From Antitrichia curtipendula (taxonomy: Eukaryota > Streptophyta > Bryopsida > Hypnales > Leucodontaceae), in NCBI GenBank assembly GCA_951230915.1, contig OX579636.1, positions 5,843,001-5,907,000 on the forward strand: a stretch of 64,000 bases of DNA, given 5' to 3'. The notes under the pieces are model-generated. The model had not been told where the DNA came from. It saw only the letters and a list, made by a program, of their open reading frames with translations, and did not search any database. The position numbers and the translations under genes were made by a program. Below, piece by piece: positions 12,647 through 24,055 of this stretch. Numbering within the stretch: the first letter of the stretch is position 1; every line of letters starts with the position of its first letter.

Positions 12647-15600
12647 ATGGGTTCTCACGCCGCGCTGGTGCCCAAGCGTGGCCTCTTCATTGACGGCCAC
12701 TGGGTGGAGCCTCTCAAGGGCAAGCGCATTCCCATCGTCAATCCCACCACTGAGGAGTCTGTTGGTACGTGTTTTTGCTGGTGATCGATCTAGGGCATGG
12801 GTCGGCATTTTCTAGGGTTTCAGATTTCTTGAGAGCAAGTAATCTTGGTTTCAGTTTACACGCGCCGTTTCGGTTGGAATCTGGTTGGAATCGGTAGCTT
12901 AGAGTGAGGTTTGGGCTAGCAATTAGGCTAATTGAAGCTGAGTTTGCAGGGGACATTCCGGCTGCCACTTCGGAAGACGTGGACGCGGCAGTGAAGGCGG
13001 CGAAGGATGCCTTTTATCGAAACAAGGGCCAGGACTGGGCGAAGGCATCTGGGAAGCACAGAGCTACGTTCCTTCGAGCCATTGCTAAACGGGTGAAGTT
13101 TCTGAAAGCATTTGAATTACTAAAAGACTAGGTATTAGGCAGCTCAAATTTTTTTCTCCTGTGAATATCTGTGCATTTCAAGAGCTTTTTGTATGCAATT
13201 GATGGTTTTGTATACTTTGGGCAGGTGGCTGAGAGGAAATCGGAGCTTGCAAAGCTGGAGTCCATCGATTGTGGCAAGCCTATTGACGAAGCCGAGTGGG
13301 ATTTGGTACGTATTCAGACCCCTTAGGGCATCGCCACCCCTGTTCTCCGAATGAGCCCGGGACGGCAGGAGAGCAGGGGAGGCTGTCAATCGAACCCCAC
13401 CGTGGTCACGGCACGGGAACTTTTTCAAACGGGCTCAGCAGGAATAATACCTCCGGGCCCTTCAGCTTGCGGAGCGCGGCCAATTTTTCCCGTGTCCGAT
13501 CAGATCACTTTCTGGTCGTGATTCTCAACGGATTTAGAAATTTGAATAGGAAAAGTAGTAAAGGCAAAGAATATTAAGCCTGCGATGTTGTTACCTCATC
13601 GAAAAGCACCCCAGCCTGAGCTCGCCATGAGGCTTTTGGCGTGGAATGGAGCCCGGCCCACAGTGGCCTCACTGCTATTGCGAGGAGCAACCAAGCGTTT
13701 TAATACAAAATTTCTTGAATTCAAAATGAAATCAACATGCATTCTTTATTAGAATTTTAATCTTCACATTTAAAGTCTCTAACGGCAACAAATCATGCAA
13801 TTTTCAAGTTGTCAAAATGGAATGAAAGTTGGACTCTAGAAGACGTATTAAGGTGTCTTTAGAGAGTTCATAGTCCGCTTTTATTCATCTGGGTTCTTTC
13901 AAATTAGAATGAAGAACATCATCTTTACTATGTTTTTGGAAATCTCCATTCCGTAAGGATCTTAATAGTGAAACTTGAGAATTTAGCTTAAGGACTGTAT
14001 TCAAACATCCTGATACGTATTCATGGTTTGGCTTTCTTGCCCTTCTAAGTTAGATATTTAAGAATTTTGCACTGAAGCAATGGCATGTATAGCCCTTGTA
14101 TTGTATCGATAATTCTGTGTCTGTTTGTATCATTCCAGGATGATGTGTCAGGGTGCTTTGAGTACTATGCAGACCTGGCAGAGAAGTTGGACGAGAGGCA
14201 GGATGCTCCTGTGGAGCTTCCGATGGAGCAGTTCAAGTGCAACATTAGACGAGAGGCCATGGGGGTTGTTGGTCTCATCACGCCTTGGTACGGAAGTGCA
14301 TGATGTTTGCTGTACCCTTTCGTATTGGTTTGTCTGACGGGTTACATAATCCTTATTCCTTAACCTCGAAGGACTGAGATTTCATGGTTTTAAGATGGAC
14401 AACTTGATTGATTACATTGTGATGATTATAATTCAGACAGGGCCAAATTGTATATGACCAGAATCAATAGAGAACATTACATGTGTTGGTCAAATTATGA
14501 ATATAATTGGACAGTCAAAACGAAGTCCCCAAAATTGCCAAAACAACGAGTCCTAATTTTGTGCCTTCTAATCTTTTTAGGGCTTAAATTCTTTACTGTA
14601 TTGCTTTGCAGGAATTACCCTCTTCTGATGGCTACTTGGAAAGTTGCTGCGGCACTTGCAGCTGGATGCACTGCGATTTTGAAACCATCCGAGATCGCTT
14701 CTGTGTAAGTTGATGCAGTGTTTTAAGAAACTGAAAGCAGAGAAAGATATGATCGTGTATTGTATCGGTTTAGCTGCTTCATTTAATGCAAATCAGGATG
14801 TTGTGCACACTATGATAAACTGTTGTGAGATAGATTAATTTAACCCTGAGACGACAAATCTTTCTAAAGAAATATTGGATTTTCCTAGAGACGTGACCTC
14901 TCAAAATAGTAGAAATTGTGTTCATAGAATGCACCCTCATCTGTCTTATAGGATTTCTGAAAAAGGAGAATCCCAATTCTTTTTTACCTATTGGAAGTAA
15001 TTCATGGTCAAAAAAGGGGTTGTGCGACGACATGAGGGGTCTCTGTTGTCCTTTAAAGGTCACGTTAAAGGGTGAATACAATGCAGGATTTTTGGGTGTG
15101 GCGTTTTCGTTTTTTCACAATGAACAGAGGGTTTTAATTCTTTCGGTTATTTCTTACTGTAGTCCTTATGTCTGGTCTCAAACACAATGCTGATAATTTT
15201 TTGTATCGAATGATCTTGCAGCACATGTTTGGAGTTGGCAGGTATAGCCGCGGACGTTGGACTTCCGCGAGGAGTCTTGAATGTGATTACTGGATATGGA
15301 CCGGAGGCTGGTGCACCCTTAGCCTCTCATCCAGGTGTAGATAAGGTGTGTATCGCTGATGAAAGCATATGCATTTTTAAGCTTAAAGGAAATGAATGGA
15401 ATAGGTACATGTGTGGACCGTTTTTCACAAGTTTTTTCTTTTTCTTTATGTCAGCTTGCACCTGCCTCGTTGTGTTGTGAGTACAGGTATCTTTTACTGG
15501 AAGCACGAATACTGGCAGATCCATCATGTCCGGGGCGTCCCAGCTCATCAAGGTTGTCATTTCAGTTCATGCTCCTGCTCGATGCTTGCTTGAGATCAAA

Positions 15601-18401
15601 TGATGAACCGTTACCAGATCTTTCCATGATCGAAGCGCTGAAGCAAAGTTGTCTGATTGTATGTTCAAGTGACTAGAACCACATACAGAAGGTGAAGCTC
15701 TAGCATGAGCATATCACTTCCATAAGTAGTTCCGACCTTTGTATGTTGTAACTCCTAATGTGAGGATGAGGGCTACGTAACGAGATACAAGCTCGTTTTT
15801 TCTCATTGTGCAGCCAGTGACATTGGAACTGGGCGGAAAGAGCCCACTCATAGTTTTTGACGATGCTGACGTTGACAAAGGTAATTTATGAATTCTCTCA
15901 GTTCGTTCCTTTACTGATCATGCTGACTTAATAACTTCAATGCAGAGTATTTCTGCTGAGCGATTTCCTGGACATGAGTGGTTCTGATATGTTACGCTCA
16001 TGTATTTTTTGTAGCTGTCGAATGGGCAATGTTTGGAGCGTTCTGGACAAATGGCCAAATCTGCAGTGCAACGTCCCGGCTATTATTGCAGGTTGGTTTT
16101 GGATTTGGGAGGGTTATCTTTATGCATAGTAGAATCTATTTCATGTTCACATGTCGAGGGTGCTCATATGGTGTTCTCAATCTGGTAATCATTCTCCTTA
16201 TTGAATCTGTTTAAGCCCCAAACTTGCGCTGTAAATATCTCGATAGCGATTTGTTTGGGCTGGCGTTGGGCATGGTTTTCAGTACTTCTCCTTTTAGTTG
16301 TTCTAAGCCAACATAAGGTTTTCTCATAGTTTCTTTTTTCTTATGGCAGGAGGGTATTGCAGATGAGTTCTTGAAGAAGATAAACACTTGGGCTTCAAGC
16401 ATCAAGGTCTCTGATCCTCTAGAAAAGGACTGCCGATTGGGACCACTCGTGAGTGAGAGCCAGGTATGACTCTTAGTGAGAGCCAGGTATGACTCTTAGC
16501 ATCTGCCAAATCTTAGTCGTCAATATCTCATTTATGTTTTTTGAACTGGAAAGGAAATGGTCAAATTCCGTGTTTGAAGGAATGAGTTTGACGAGAAATT
16601 AAAGTTTTGCTTTGCTTGATCAGTACAAAAAGGTGAAGGAGTTCGTGAGAGTGGCCCAAGAAGAGGGTGCCACCCTTGTTTGTGGCGGCAAACGACCAGA
16701 CGTGAGTGTTACGTTTGCCTTCTGCATTGCGTGTTTTTTAATCAGTTCTATGTGGAGTCTGCTCTTACAATTTCTATGTCTTTGGAACGATTATACATAT
16801 TTTCCAGAACATCAAATGGATTCTGTATGTCCTCTTTGCAGCATTTGACAAAAGGGTTCTTTTTAGCTCCTACCGTTATTTCAAATGTTAAGCCCCACAT
16901 GCAAATTTGGACGGACGAGGTATTTGGCCCAGTCTTGGCAGTGTCCACTTTCAAAACCGAAGAGGAAGCTCTTGCAATGGCGAACGATACCCAGTAAGCT
17001 CTCTATGATGGATTTGATGTAGTCGTCTAAATTTCCAGACATTTTTTCATTACAGCATAGCGCTCTTATTTTGAAGTTGAGCTCGTCAGTAGCTAGCAAT
17101 TGTTGACTTGAGTACCCTCAAGTGCCCAAACTACTAATAGAAAGTCCACTTGGGGAGGTAATAATAACTTCCAAAAGTAGGATATGATTTCTTCTGTCTA
17201 CTGGTACATTTTGTTACCTTCTTGGACTTTCCAAATTATCTGGATTCCCTTGGATCATTGTTTTGATGACGCTGTACCTTCATTACAGGTATGGGCTAGC
17301 GGGTGCTGTCATTTCCAAGGACGAAGACAGGTGTAAGCGTGTCTCAGAGGTCTGTTTTTCCAGCGCTTCTAATTTGTATTATTATGCCAAGGCTAGCTTA
17401 ACCTCTGAATGTACTGACTCATCGCCTTAGTTGAGGATTTGTGAAGATGTATTATAAACAATTTTGGAGAAATAATTTGGAGTTGATATGTAGACAAGCG
17501 TTTTAGATCTTGAACTACATGGTATAGATTTACTTTTGCTATTTACCAAAATTTAGAAATATAATGTGAAACTTTAAATTAAAAAGTTCTTGTAGAATTA
17601 ATTTCATCCCAATATTGACAATTTAGACTACAGTAGAACTCCACTAACGGAACAAGTCCCGGACCGCCTGAAGCATCACTTTAGAGAGGTTCAAGGCATT
17701 AGAGAGGTCTGCACTATGTAGGAAGTTGCCCTTGTGGTATACGTGCCACATCTTCAAGCCACGAGCTTGTTAACAAGAATATTTTCCCTTTTTTCTGACA
17801 AGGTGAGGTCCACCACTTATTTTATTCCGGAAGTTTATCACATTATGGAGGTTTATTCACTCATACGAGTTCTACTGTATTGCAATTTTAAAAACATTCA
17901 GAGCGGTTTCCAAAGCGGGGAGGTCTTATTGGAGCTTTGTCATTTTTATCTTGGGCCTGATCTCTAAGTTTGGTCTTACTGGCAGGGCTTGGAAGTAGGC
18001 ATTGTATGGATAAACTGTTCCCAACCGTGTTTCTGTCAAGCTCCTTGGGGTGGTAACAAGCGTAGTGGCTTTGGACGAGAGCTGGGAGAATGGTAAGCCT
18101 GTTTGCTCTTCTAGTCTTACCTCACTGTTGTAAATAAGACTTAATCTGCACTTAATTTTGGTGCATTCGTCAGCACCCCAGTTGTATAAAAACAAAGGTC
18201 TGCCCTGCCTCTGTTATTTGCAACTTTTCATTTCCTACACGTGGTATATTTCATATCCAGTATCTTTTTTCCTGATTTCCGGTGTTCCTAACATGTGTTT
18301 TGTAATGCAGGGGACTGGAGAACTATCTGTCGGTGAAACAGGTGACTCGTTACGTCTCAAACGATGACTGGGGCTGGTATCCTAAGCCCTCAAAACTTTA
18401 G
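12647..18401 (+). CDS. ALDH10: ALDH10 amino-aldehyde / betaine aldehyde dehydrogenase
   Basis: NAD-dependent oxidation of omega-aminoaldehydes (3-aminopropanal, 4-aminobutanal) and possibly betaine aldehyde. Fifteen exons join in frame (1521 nt, 506 aa): 12647-12764, 12950-13092, 13225-13305, 14139-14287, 14612-14704, 15222-15345, 15487-15552, 15814-15880, 16015-16091, 16350-16463, 16624-16701, 16842-16993, 17289-17349, 17986-18092, 18311-18401. Every intron is GT-AG. Seen in the product: oxyanion Asn165 (TPWNYPLL), FTGSTNTGR, general base Glu263 (LELGGKSP), catalytic Cys297 ([10 protein letters not shown]), EVFGPVL, and [18 protein letters not shown]. The C-terminus SKL is a type 1 peroxisomal targeting signal. 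Residue 447 in VGIVWIN aligns with position 441 of spinach BADH. Ile there is known to disfavour betaine aldehyde, so this is probably an aminoaldehyde enzyme. Length and exon number are as usual for plant ALDH10. No lesion seen. The start is the only sensible in-frame Met before the conserved fold. Confidence 0.97.
16452..16497 (+). repeat. 23-bp tandem duplication spanning a splice donor
   Basis: The unit AGTGAGAGCCAGGTATGACT plus CTT occurs twice head to tail. It contains the exon 10 donor CAG|GTATGA, so two identical donors lie 23 bp apart. Use of the second would read through CAG GTA TGA and stop, so only the first (after 16463) gives ALDH10. Confidence 0.9.
17631..17877. mobile_element. 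pogo/Tigger-like MITE in ALDH10 intron 13
   Basis: A 247-bp element starting CAGTAGAACTC and ending GAGTTCTACTG (perfect 11-bp inverted ends) is flanked on both sides by TA. CAGT(A/T)GAAC-type ends with a TA duplication are typical of pogo/Tigger members of the Tc1/mariner superfamily. No transposase ORF. It sits inside the intron and leaves the splice sites untouched. Confidence 0.8.
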
Positions 18402-19597
18402 GAGTTCAAACATGGAGGCATTTTATTTCTCTCTAACGCTCTTGCAGCCTAGAGATTGCAAATTTGTGTTGGTGTTTCGTGTTTGGTTATATTGTGTACT
18501 GTTCTACTACCGGTATATCATACGAAAGCTATAGAGATATATATAAGGGTTAAGAATAAATATGGTGAGGCAAGCCAGACTGTAATTTCGTTTGAAATTG
18601 CAAGAGTTGAATTGATGTCTTTTGATATTATGCCTTGGGAGTCACCCAAATTCTGCTTTGCAAGTGGACTTCTACTTTTCAAATTCGACGCTGATGTTCT
18701 GCATGTTGCTTTGTGGGCTTTGTGGTGGTGGTACGAATGGTGTGACCATGACGAGTATGATCATTGTCTTGCAGTTTGAGAGATCTCAATGCTAGACTTA
18801 CAGGATCTCTATTTTGTACTACAATTTATGCTTCGTACTTTTGTATTTCTGAATATTTAATTTTGTCATCTAGTGTGCACTGCTGATAGGTGGAGCATGG
18901 AGCCATGTTACAGTTTGAATTGATCTCTGTACATTCTGGTTACAGATGCTGGGTCAGATTGGTCAGTGAAGAAGATGAAACACTGGATTCTATCATTTTG
19001 CCGGTTATCCTTTTGTCATAACCCAAGGTAGACGTACCTTATTCTGCATTCATTTTAACCCCCAAAATCTAGGAGTATGCATGATCTCTAATCACTTTTG
19101 ATTTGAGTGATAAGAGATCATGTAGGCTCCTAGGTTCTTGGTTTTCATATATTAATTGTATACAATTAGGTGGCACTAATGCTTTAGTTAGCAACCTTGA
19201 GATTGTTTTGAAGAATATATTTTGTTTTAAAGTTTGGAATGCCAATTTGGGTCCCCGTGAATCTACTTTAAAATTGCAACTTTGAATTAATTTTACTATT
19301 CATAGTCAATCTTTTAGAATACCTTTAGAACAATAAATTTATAGTAACCTTGCTTAGTTACCAATTCCTTATTTGCAAGTGATGTAAGCAATTATTTTCC
19401 TTCTATAAAAGTTGTTTGTTAACTCAAATCTATGAGCTACATTTTTTTAACCAACAACACATCATTTTAAATTAATGTTGACATTACAAAATTCATCACA
19501 TCAAAAAGGCAGGTCCAACCTTCATATGAAATGTTGAAGTCTTATTGCCCTTTGTATTTGTAAGGTTGTCAAAATAAGAGCCCTTCAATTTTTTTCC
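18402..19597. other. ALDH10 3' flank, no further gene seen
   Basis: Holds the ALDH10 3' UTR and AT-rich spacer. An imperfect hairpin at 19069-19132 (CTAGGAGTATGCATGATCTC against the inverse ending GGCTCCTAG) is the only structured item. Small ORFs here show no family features. Confidence 0.6.
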
Positions 19598-19601
19598 TTA
19601 A

Positions 19602-20651
19602 CCCCAAAGTGTCATTGAGGATAGAAAGTGTCCCCAGTGATTTTCAGTCTTGAAAAACACACACTTCACTAATTCAAATGAAAAAATATGCTAAACAACT
19701 ATTGTAGGGTGACTAGAGACCTGTCTAGCAACACAAACCGCAAGAAATTTGGATCATCCCTCTGTTTTTGGTGAATGAATGGAATTTAGGATGTACAAAA
19801 ATGGGCTGAAACTAGCAGCAAAATCAGCGGGTGTGGCTGACGTCACCAGGTTGAATGACAGGGCCAGGTGGCTTGGGCCCGGAAGAATACCATTGCGAAG
19901 AGTTGTCCTCGTGGACGAGCTAGATTGAATGGGTTAGGATTTTGCGCGCATCCTGTAGTCTCCCGCTCCACCCGCCAGACGCCACACAGCTTTGTATACC
20001 TCCCTAACCGCACGGCTGTGTATACTCAGCAGGAAGATGCACAATCTGCCCGACCATTCCCCGGGTTTGCAGAAACATGCTTGCTTCCTGCAATCGGGCT
20101 TGCCTCGACAGACATCTGTACAGTCGATGTGTCTCAAAATTTTTGGAAGTGTTCTACCTTATTGTGGCCAGGTTTTCACTGTGCTAGATCTTTTCGGATC
20201 CTTTTTTTTTTTTTTTGCTAATTTCAAACGAAATCAGCCTGCAACTGTAAGCTCCGAGAGCCCTCCATGCCGTGCTTCAAGTACGGCACGTTAGTTGAGA
20301 TTCTTTGTTTTTTCCAATTGGACATGTTACTTATTGTGACTGGTTCCATTTTTGCAGTTGTAGTTCAATGCAGATTTGGTAGTTTGCCTCGTCTGAGAAG
20401 TACTCGAAGAGGACTAAACCCCATTTCAGCCGTATTTTGCTCACCAATGTATCCATTTCTCCGTAATAAAAAATCATTAAAATTAAACAATCAACGGTTC
20501 AAAAATTTCCACACGATCTATTTTCAAGCATACTTCCCCTTTCTACGGTTGGATGTACCTCACCGCTTTCAGATTTGCCCCAAGAAAATATTCTAAATGA
20601 ACATGTTGACTTGTCCTGCAAAGAGTTTGGGGATCCTATGTCACTTTGGGG
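19602..20651. mobile_element. TTAA-flanked MITE, copy with CCCCAAAGTG ends
   Basis: TTAA (19598-19601) then CCCCAAAGTGTCA. The right end TGTCACTTTGGGG is followed by TTAA (20652-20655). The interior is less AT-rich than in the other members and includes inverted GGGCTGAAA / TTTCAGCC segments. No transposase. It belongs to the same TTAA-terminus class as the copies elsewhere but to another subfamily. Confidence 0.65.
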
Positions 20652-20655
20652 TTAA

Positions 20656-23319
20656 GTATTTGGCAAATAGAGAAGGATTATAAGAATTGAACTATTAATA
20701 TGAAAATTTTCATTAAAAATCACATATAGAAAATACTTCATTGAAATCCAATAAACCAACAAAATTTCTTTGAAATTTCAAATATATATATATATATATA
20801 TACTAGAGATAACAATGTAATCTATTAGAATATTGGCATGGTGCCTTTAATCTATCATGATCAATATGAGTTTGTCAAATTCAACTACCATTTGTAGTGC
20901 TTCATGTCATCTAAATATCAAAAAGCTTAGAAAATTTACAGCTTCAATTTTTTTTTCACATATTGTAAAGATACTTCATTCTGTTTTGAAAAGTTGCACT
21001 TACATATGGCTATGCTTATGGGAATTATTGTTACTTTTTGCCAAATATTGATGAGCGCAATCCAAACAACCCAAACTCATTTGAAATAGTTTAATTTGCC
21101 TAAGCATCTATCTAAGACTTTTGCTTACATTTTCTTTACATTTTTTCTATAGATTAATTAATTGGTTCTACAAACTCAACTAGTTCAATTCTTCCCATAT
21201 TAGATTGTTCTTTGCTATAACATAACGTGACAAACAATCTATTATGCTACAATCAACTTGACAAATATACTCAACTACTTATCAAAATTATGTTTCAATC
21301 CTAAATTTTTTGTCACACATTTGTTTGTCATTTAACATTAGATGGGTACATAATTGCTAAGTTTACTTTAAAATTGATGAATTTGTTCTATTTATAGCAC
21401 ATTAATGTATTGTACAAATGTTAAATATTCTTTTGATACATACCTACCTTGGTTGCCCACCTATATATTATAATTACAACAATCCCCCTTTCATTTAGAG
21501 GCTTTTTGCAGTGTTAAACTTTAAAGGATGTTGAGGACTAAAAGTGTAGAAATAAAGAATGTGAAGTTAACTAAAGAAATAAAGAATGCATCCATTGGTC
21601 CAATAATTGGAACATTTTGGTAGCTACCTTAGGCATGGGGGCCACGTCCTTGAAAAGTTAAGGGCATTGCAACCCTCAAAATATAAACATTAGGTGGATC
21701 ACTTGGTTACTCCATTGGTGCAACTTGTTATTCTAATTTCCAATGGATTGCAAATATCCTAATGTGCAAAGCAAAAAGAATCTCCAATATACTATGCCAC
21801 GTTACTTTTTGTAGAAGAAAAAGCAATATATGAGGCATTTCCGACCCACAAAAGTTGCTTTATTTCCCATGACAAGAAGAATCTAGAGGTATTTCTAATC
21901 ATAATTAGTGCACTTTTCATCCAAAATTGCCCAATGTCCGACATTCGCTCCCGGATGTCTCAAGTGCACGGACAGTCTTCGAATCAACATCAATAGCTGT
22001 GCAAGTGTGCCACTACTTTTTGCAGTACAGTGAAACACAGCAACGATCTACAGTTGCCAATATAAAATTCACCTGTGACAAACTTCAACAATAAAATGAA
22101 GAATTCAGTGAGACCCCTGATTCGTGTTGTAGCAACAATCTCAAAACACGGAACACTTCAGAATATCAGAGTATTCTAGATATTATTAGTCGTAAAAGTG
22201 GAATTAAACAGCAACAGACCACATCTGAGACCACCTTCATCCAAAATAGGGGGAGTCAAAGCTGGCCTGCTAAAGAACGTGATTTTGGACTCAAGTTCCA
22301 AACCTCTCTACAAGGGAGCTAATAAATTTGAGAAATTTGAGAAAGAAGGATCGTGTTGTGCCTAATTTTATAATAAACCCGACACCTTGATGAGAGAAAT
22401 CTGAAGAATGTTTGTATGCACCATGAACTGACAGCTCACATAATAATAGCCTTGGTAAATCAGGGAGGCGGGCTCAACAAGCAAAATTATGCATTCATAG
22501 ATGAAAAAGTGACAACAGGTTCCTTCCAGACTGCCCTAACAATCAACACTCAGACCTGTCTAAATGCTAAATTTTGCAAGGCCAAAGAGTCTTCTGTGCA
22601 GCTTGCTCCATGTTAAATAAACATGGAAGCTGAGAAGTGAAGTCGACCCGAGAGTTCAGTCCTGAAACAGCTCCCTCAAGATGTTGCAACTGCGATGCTC
22701 TTAGTCTGCCCAACATAGAGCACTGTGTGAATTAAACACTGCAAGAACTCAAGCAAGCACCACCGATTGCTTGAAAATTGCAATAATCATCAGATCCTTA
22801 TGCACCAATTAACCTTAACCTCTACAGGACATCTGAATGACCCCAGGGGATGGTCCAAAATTGCCCAATTATGAGGACCTCAATTTGGACTTCTTGGTAC
22901 TTTAGAGACATGCTCATAATTAGGACGTTCCTACATGACGGTTTCTGTGTCCAATTTTATTTATTAATTGACTATCACGTGCAATGATCTGATTTTGGAG
23001 ATATATTTTGGCCATGTATGAATTATTCGATTCAAGTCCTAGACACTGCGTTCATTTCATCGCATGTCATCGAATTTTTAAGAGCCCTAATCCCAAAAAA
23101 ACATTACTCTTAAGATTGATGGACATACTGTGATACATTTACGAGACGTTCACCCGATTCAGAATATAAAGGGAAGCCAAGCAACTACTGTGCCATGAAG
23201 AAATGCAACAATTAACAGCACTTAGCATTGTCTCAAGCTCAATCAAAACCACGTACCCACGTATGCACGATGATTGTATGCGCCCAGTACACAAAGAAGT
23301 AACTATGCTGGGAAACGAT
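20656..23319. other. Gene-free stretch with (TA)n run
   Basis: An AT microsatellite lies at 20781-20803. From about 21.9 to 23.3 kb base composition is closer to genic and includes the 3' flank of the minus-strand gene that ends at 23320, but I could not assemble any exon in it. Confidence 0.5.
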
Positions 23320-23998
23320 TTAGTTGAGCTTCCGAGGCGTCGGGTCCGGACCAACATCACGAGATCCGGCGTTGATGTAGGGACCCCTCATAATGGCTCC
23401 TGGCGACAAAGGTTTACTGGAGTCGATGATGGGCTTCGATTGCATCTTGCTGTATCATACACAATATGGCAGTTTTCATCAGCAAATTGAGGACTAGAAT
23501 TATGCAACCGGATTAGAGCTTTACAACACTAGGGATACAAACAGTTGCATAACAATGCAAAAATATGTTTAAGGTAGGGACACACATTCTCGCCACCTGG
23601 ATTTTCGGAGGCAACGGATTAAGAGGACAGAGACCATCTAACGTCTTCTCAACAGTCACTTTAAACCATCTACCATTAAATATTTGAATCATCATAACTT
23701 CTGCATTGCGCATCCAAATGACGCATTCTTTAAGGAACTGGAATCCTCTTTCGTTTGCTAAGAACAAAATCGATTAGAGCAGTTCAAGAAGAGGAACTCT
23801 GCCCAGCGCTAAAAGTGGCGAAACGACCAAAGTCGGTTTCAAAAAAATTACGTCATTTCTTGTTCAACGCAAAGGATTTGCAAAACAAAAGCGGCGTTTG
23901 AGGGCAAGACTCCATTACCTTAACACAACAGGGAACAAGAGACCGGCGGTCGCAAATGCCACGAGCCCCGAGGCCAAGATTGCGTTTCGTGACACCAT
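23320..23998 (-). CDS. Small conserved plant membrane protein, 69 aa
   Basis: Two exons, 23919-23998 and 23320-23449, join across a GT-AG intron (donor AAG|GTAATGG, acceptor ACAG|CAAG) to give 210 nt with no stop before TAA. The product starts MVSRNAILASGLVAFATAGL, a single hydrophobic helix at residues 6-26 that acts as membrane anchor or signal anchor. It ends with a polar tail containing KPIIDSSKPLSPGAIMRGPY and then INAGSRDVGPDP. I recognise this helix plus MRGPYINxGSRDxGPDP pattern from small uncharacterised plant proteins. Its function and compartment are unknown to me. Two telo-box motifs lie just upstream. Both exons are too short to show up in a plain ORF scan. The shared phase and conserved tail make the call firm. 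The family identification is from memory. Confidence 0.85.
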
Positions 23999-24023
23999 TT
24001 GAAGCTCCTCTACAACCGAGCAA

Positions 24024-24051
24024 AAACCCTAATGAGTTTCCCTAAACCCTA
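24024..24051 (-). promoter_or_regulatory. Telo-box pair in 5' region of the 69-aa gene
   Basis: AAACCCTAA at 24024 and TAAACCCTAG around 24043 lie 26-55 bases upstream of the start codon at 23998. Telo-boxes are common near transcription starts of plant housekeeping and ribosomal genes. Confidence 0.6.
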
Positions 24052-24055
24052 GATT

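Noticed and set aside
13296..13577. ORFs around 13.1-13.6 kb on both strands
   Set aside because: They lie in ALDH10 exon 3 and the following intron, in wrong frames.
22416..22616. 66-codon ORF as a small gene
   Set aside because: No conserved pattern, no splice or promoter context. Length is within chance expectation.
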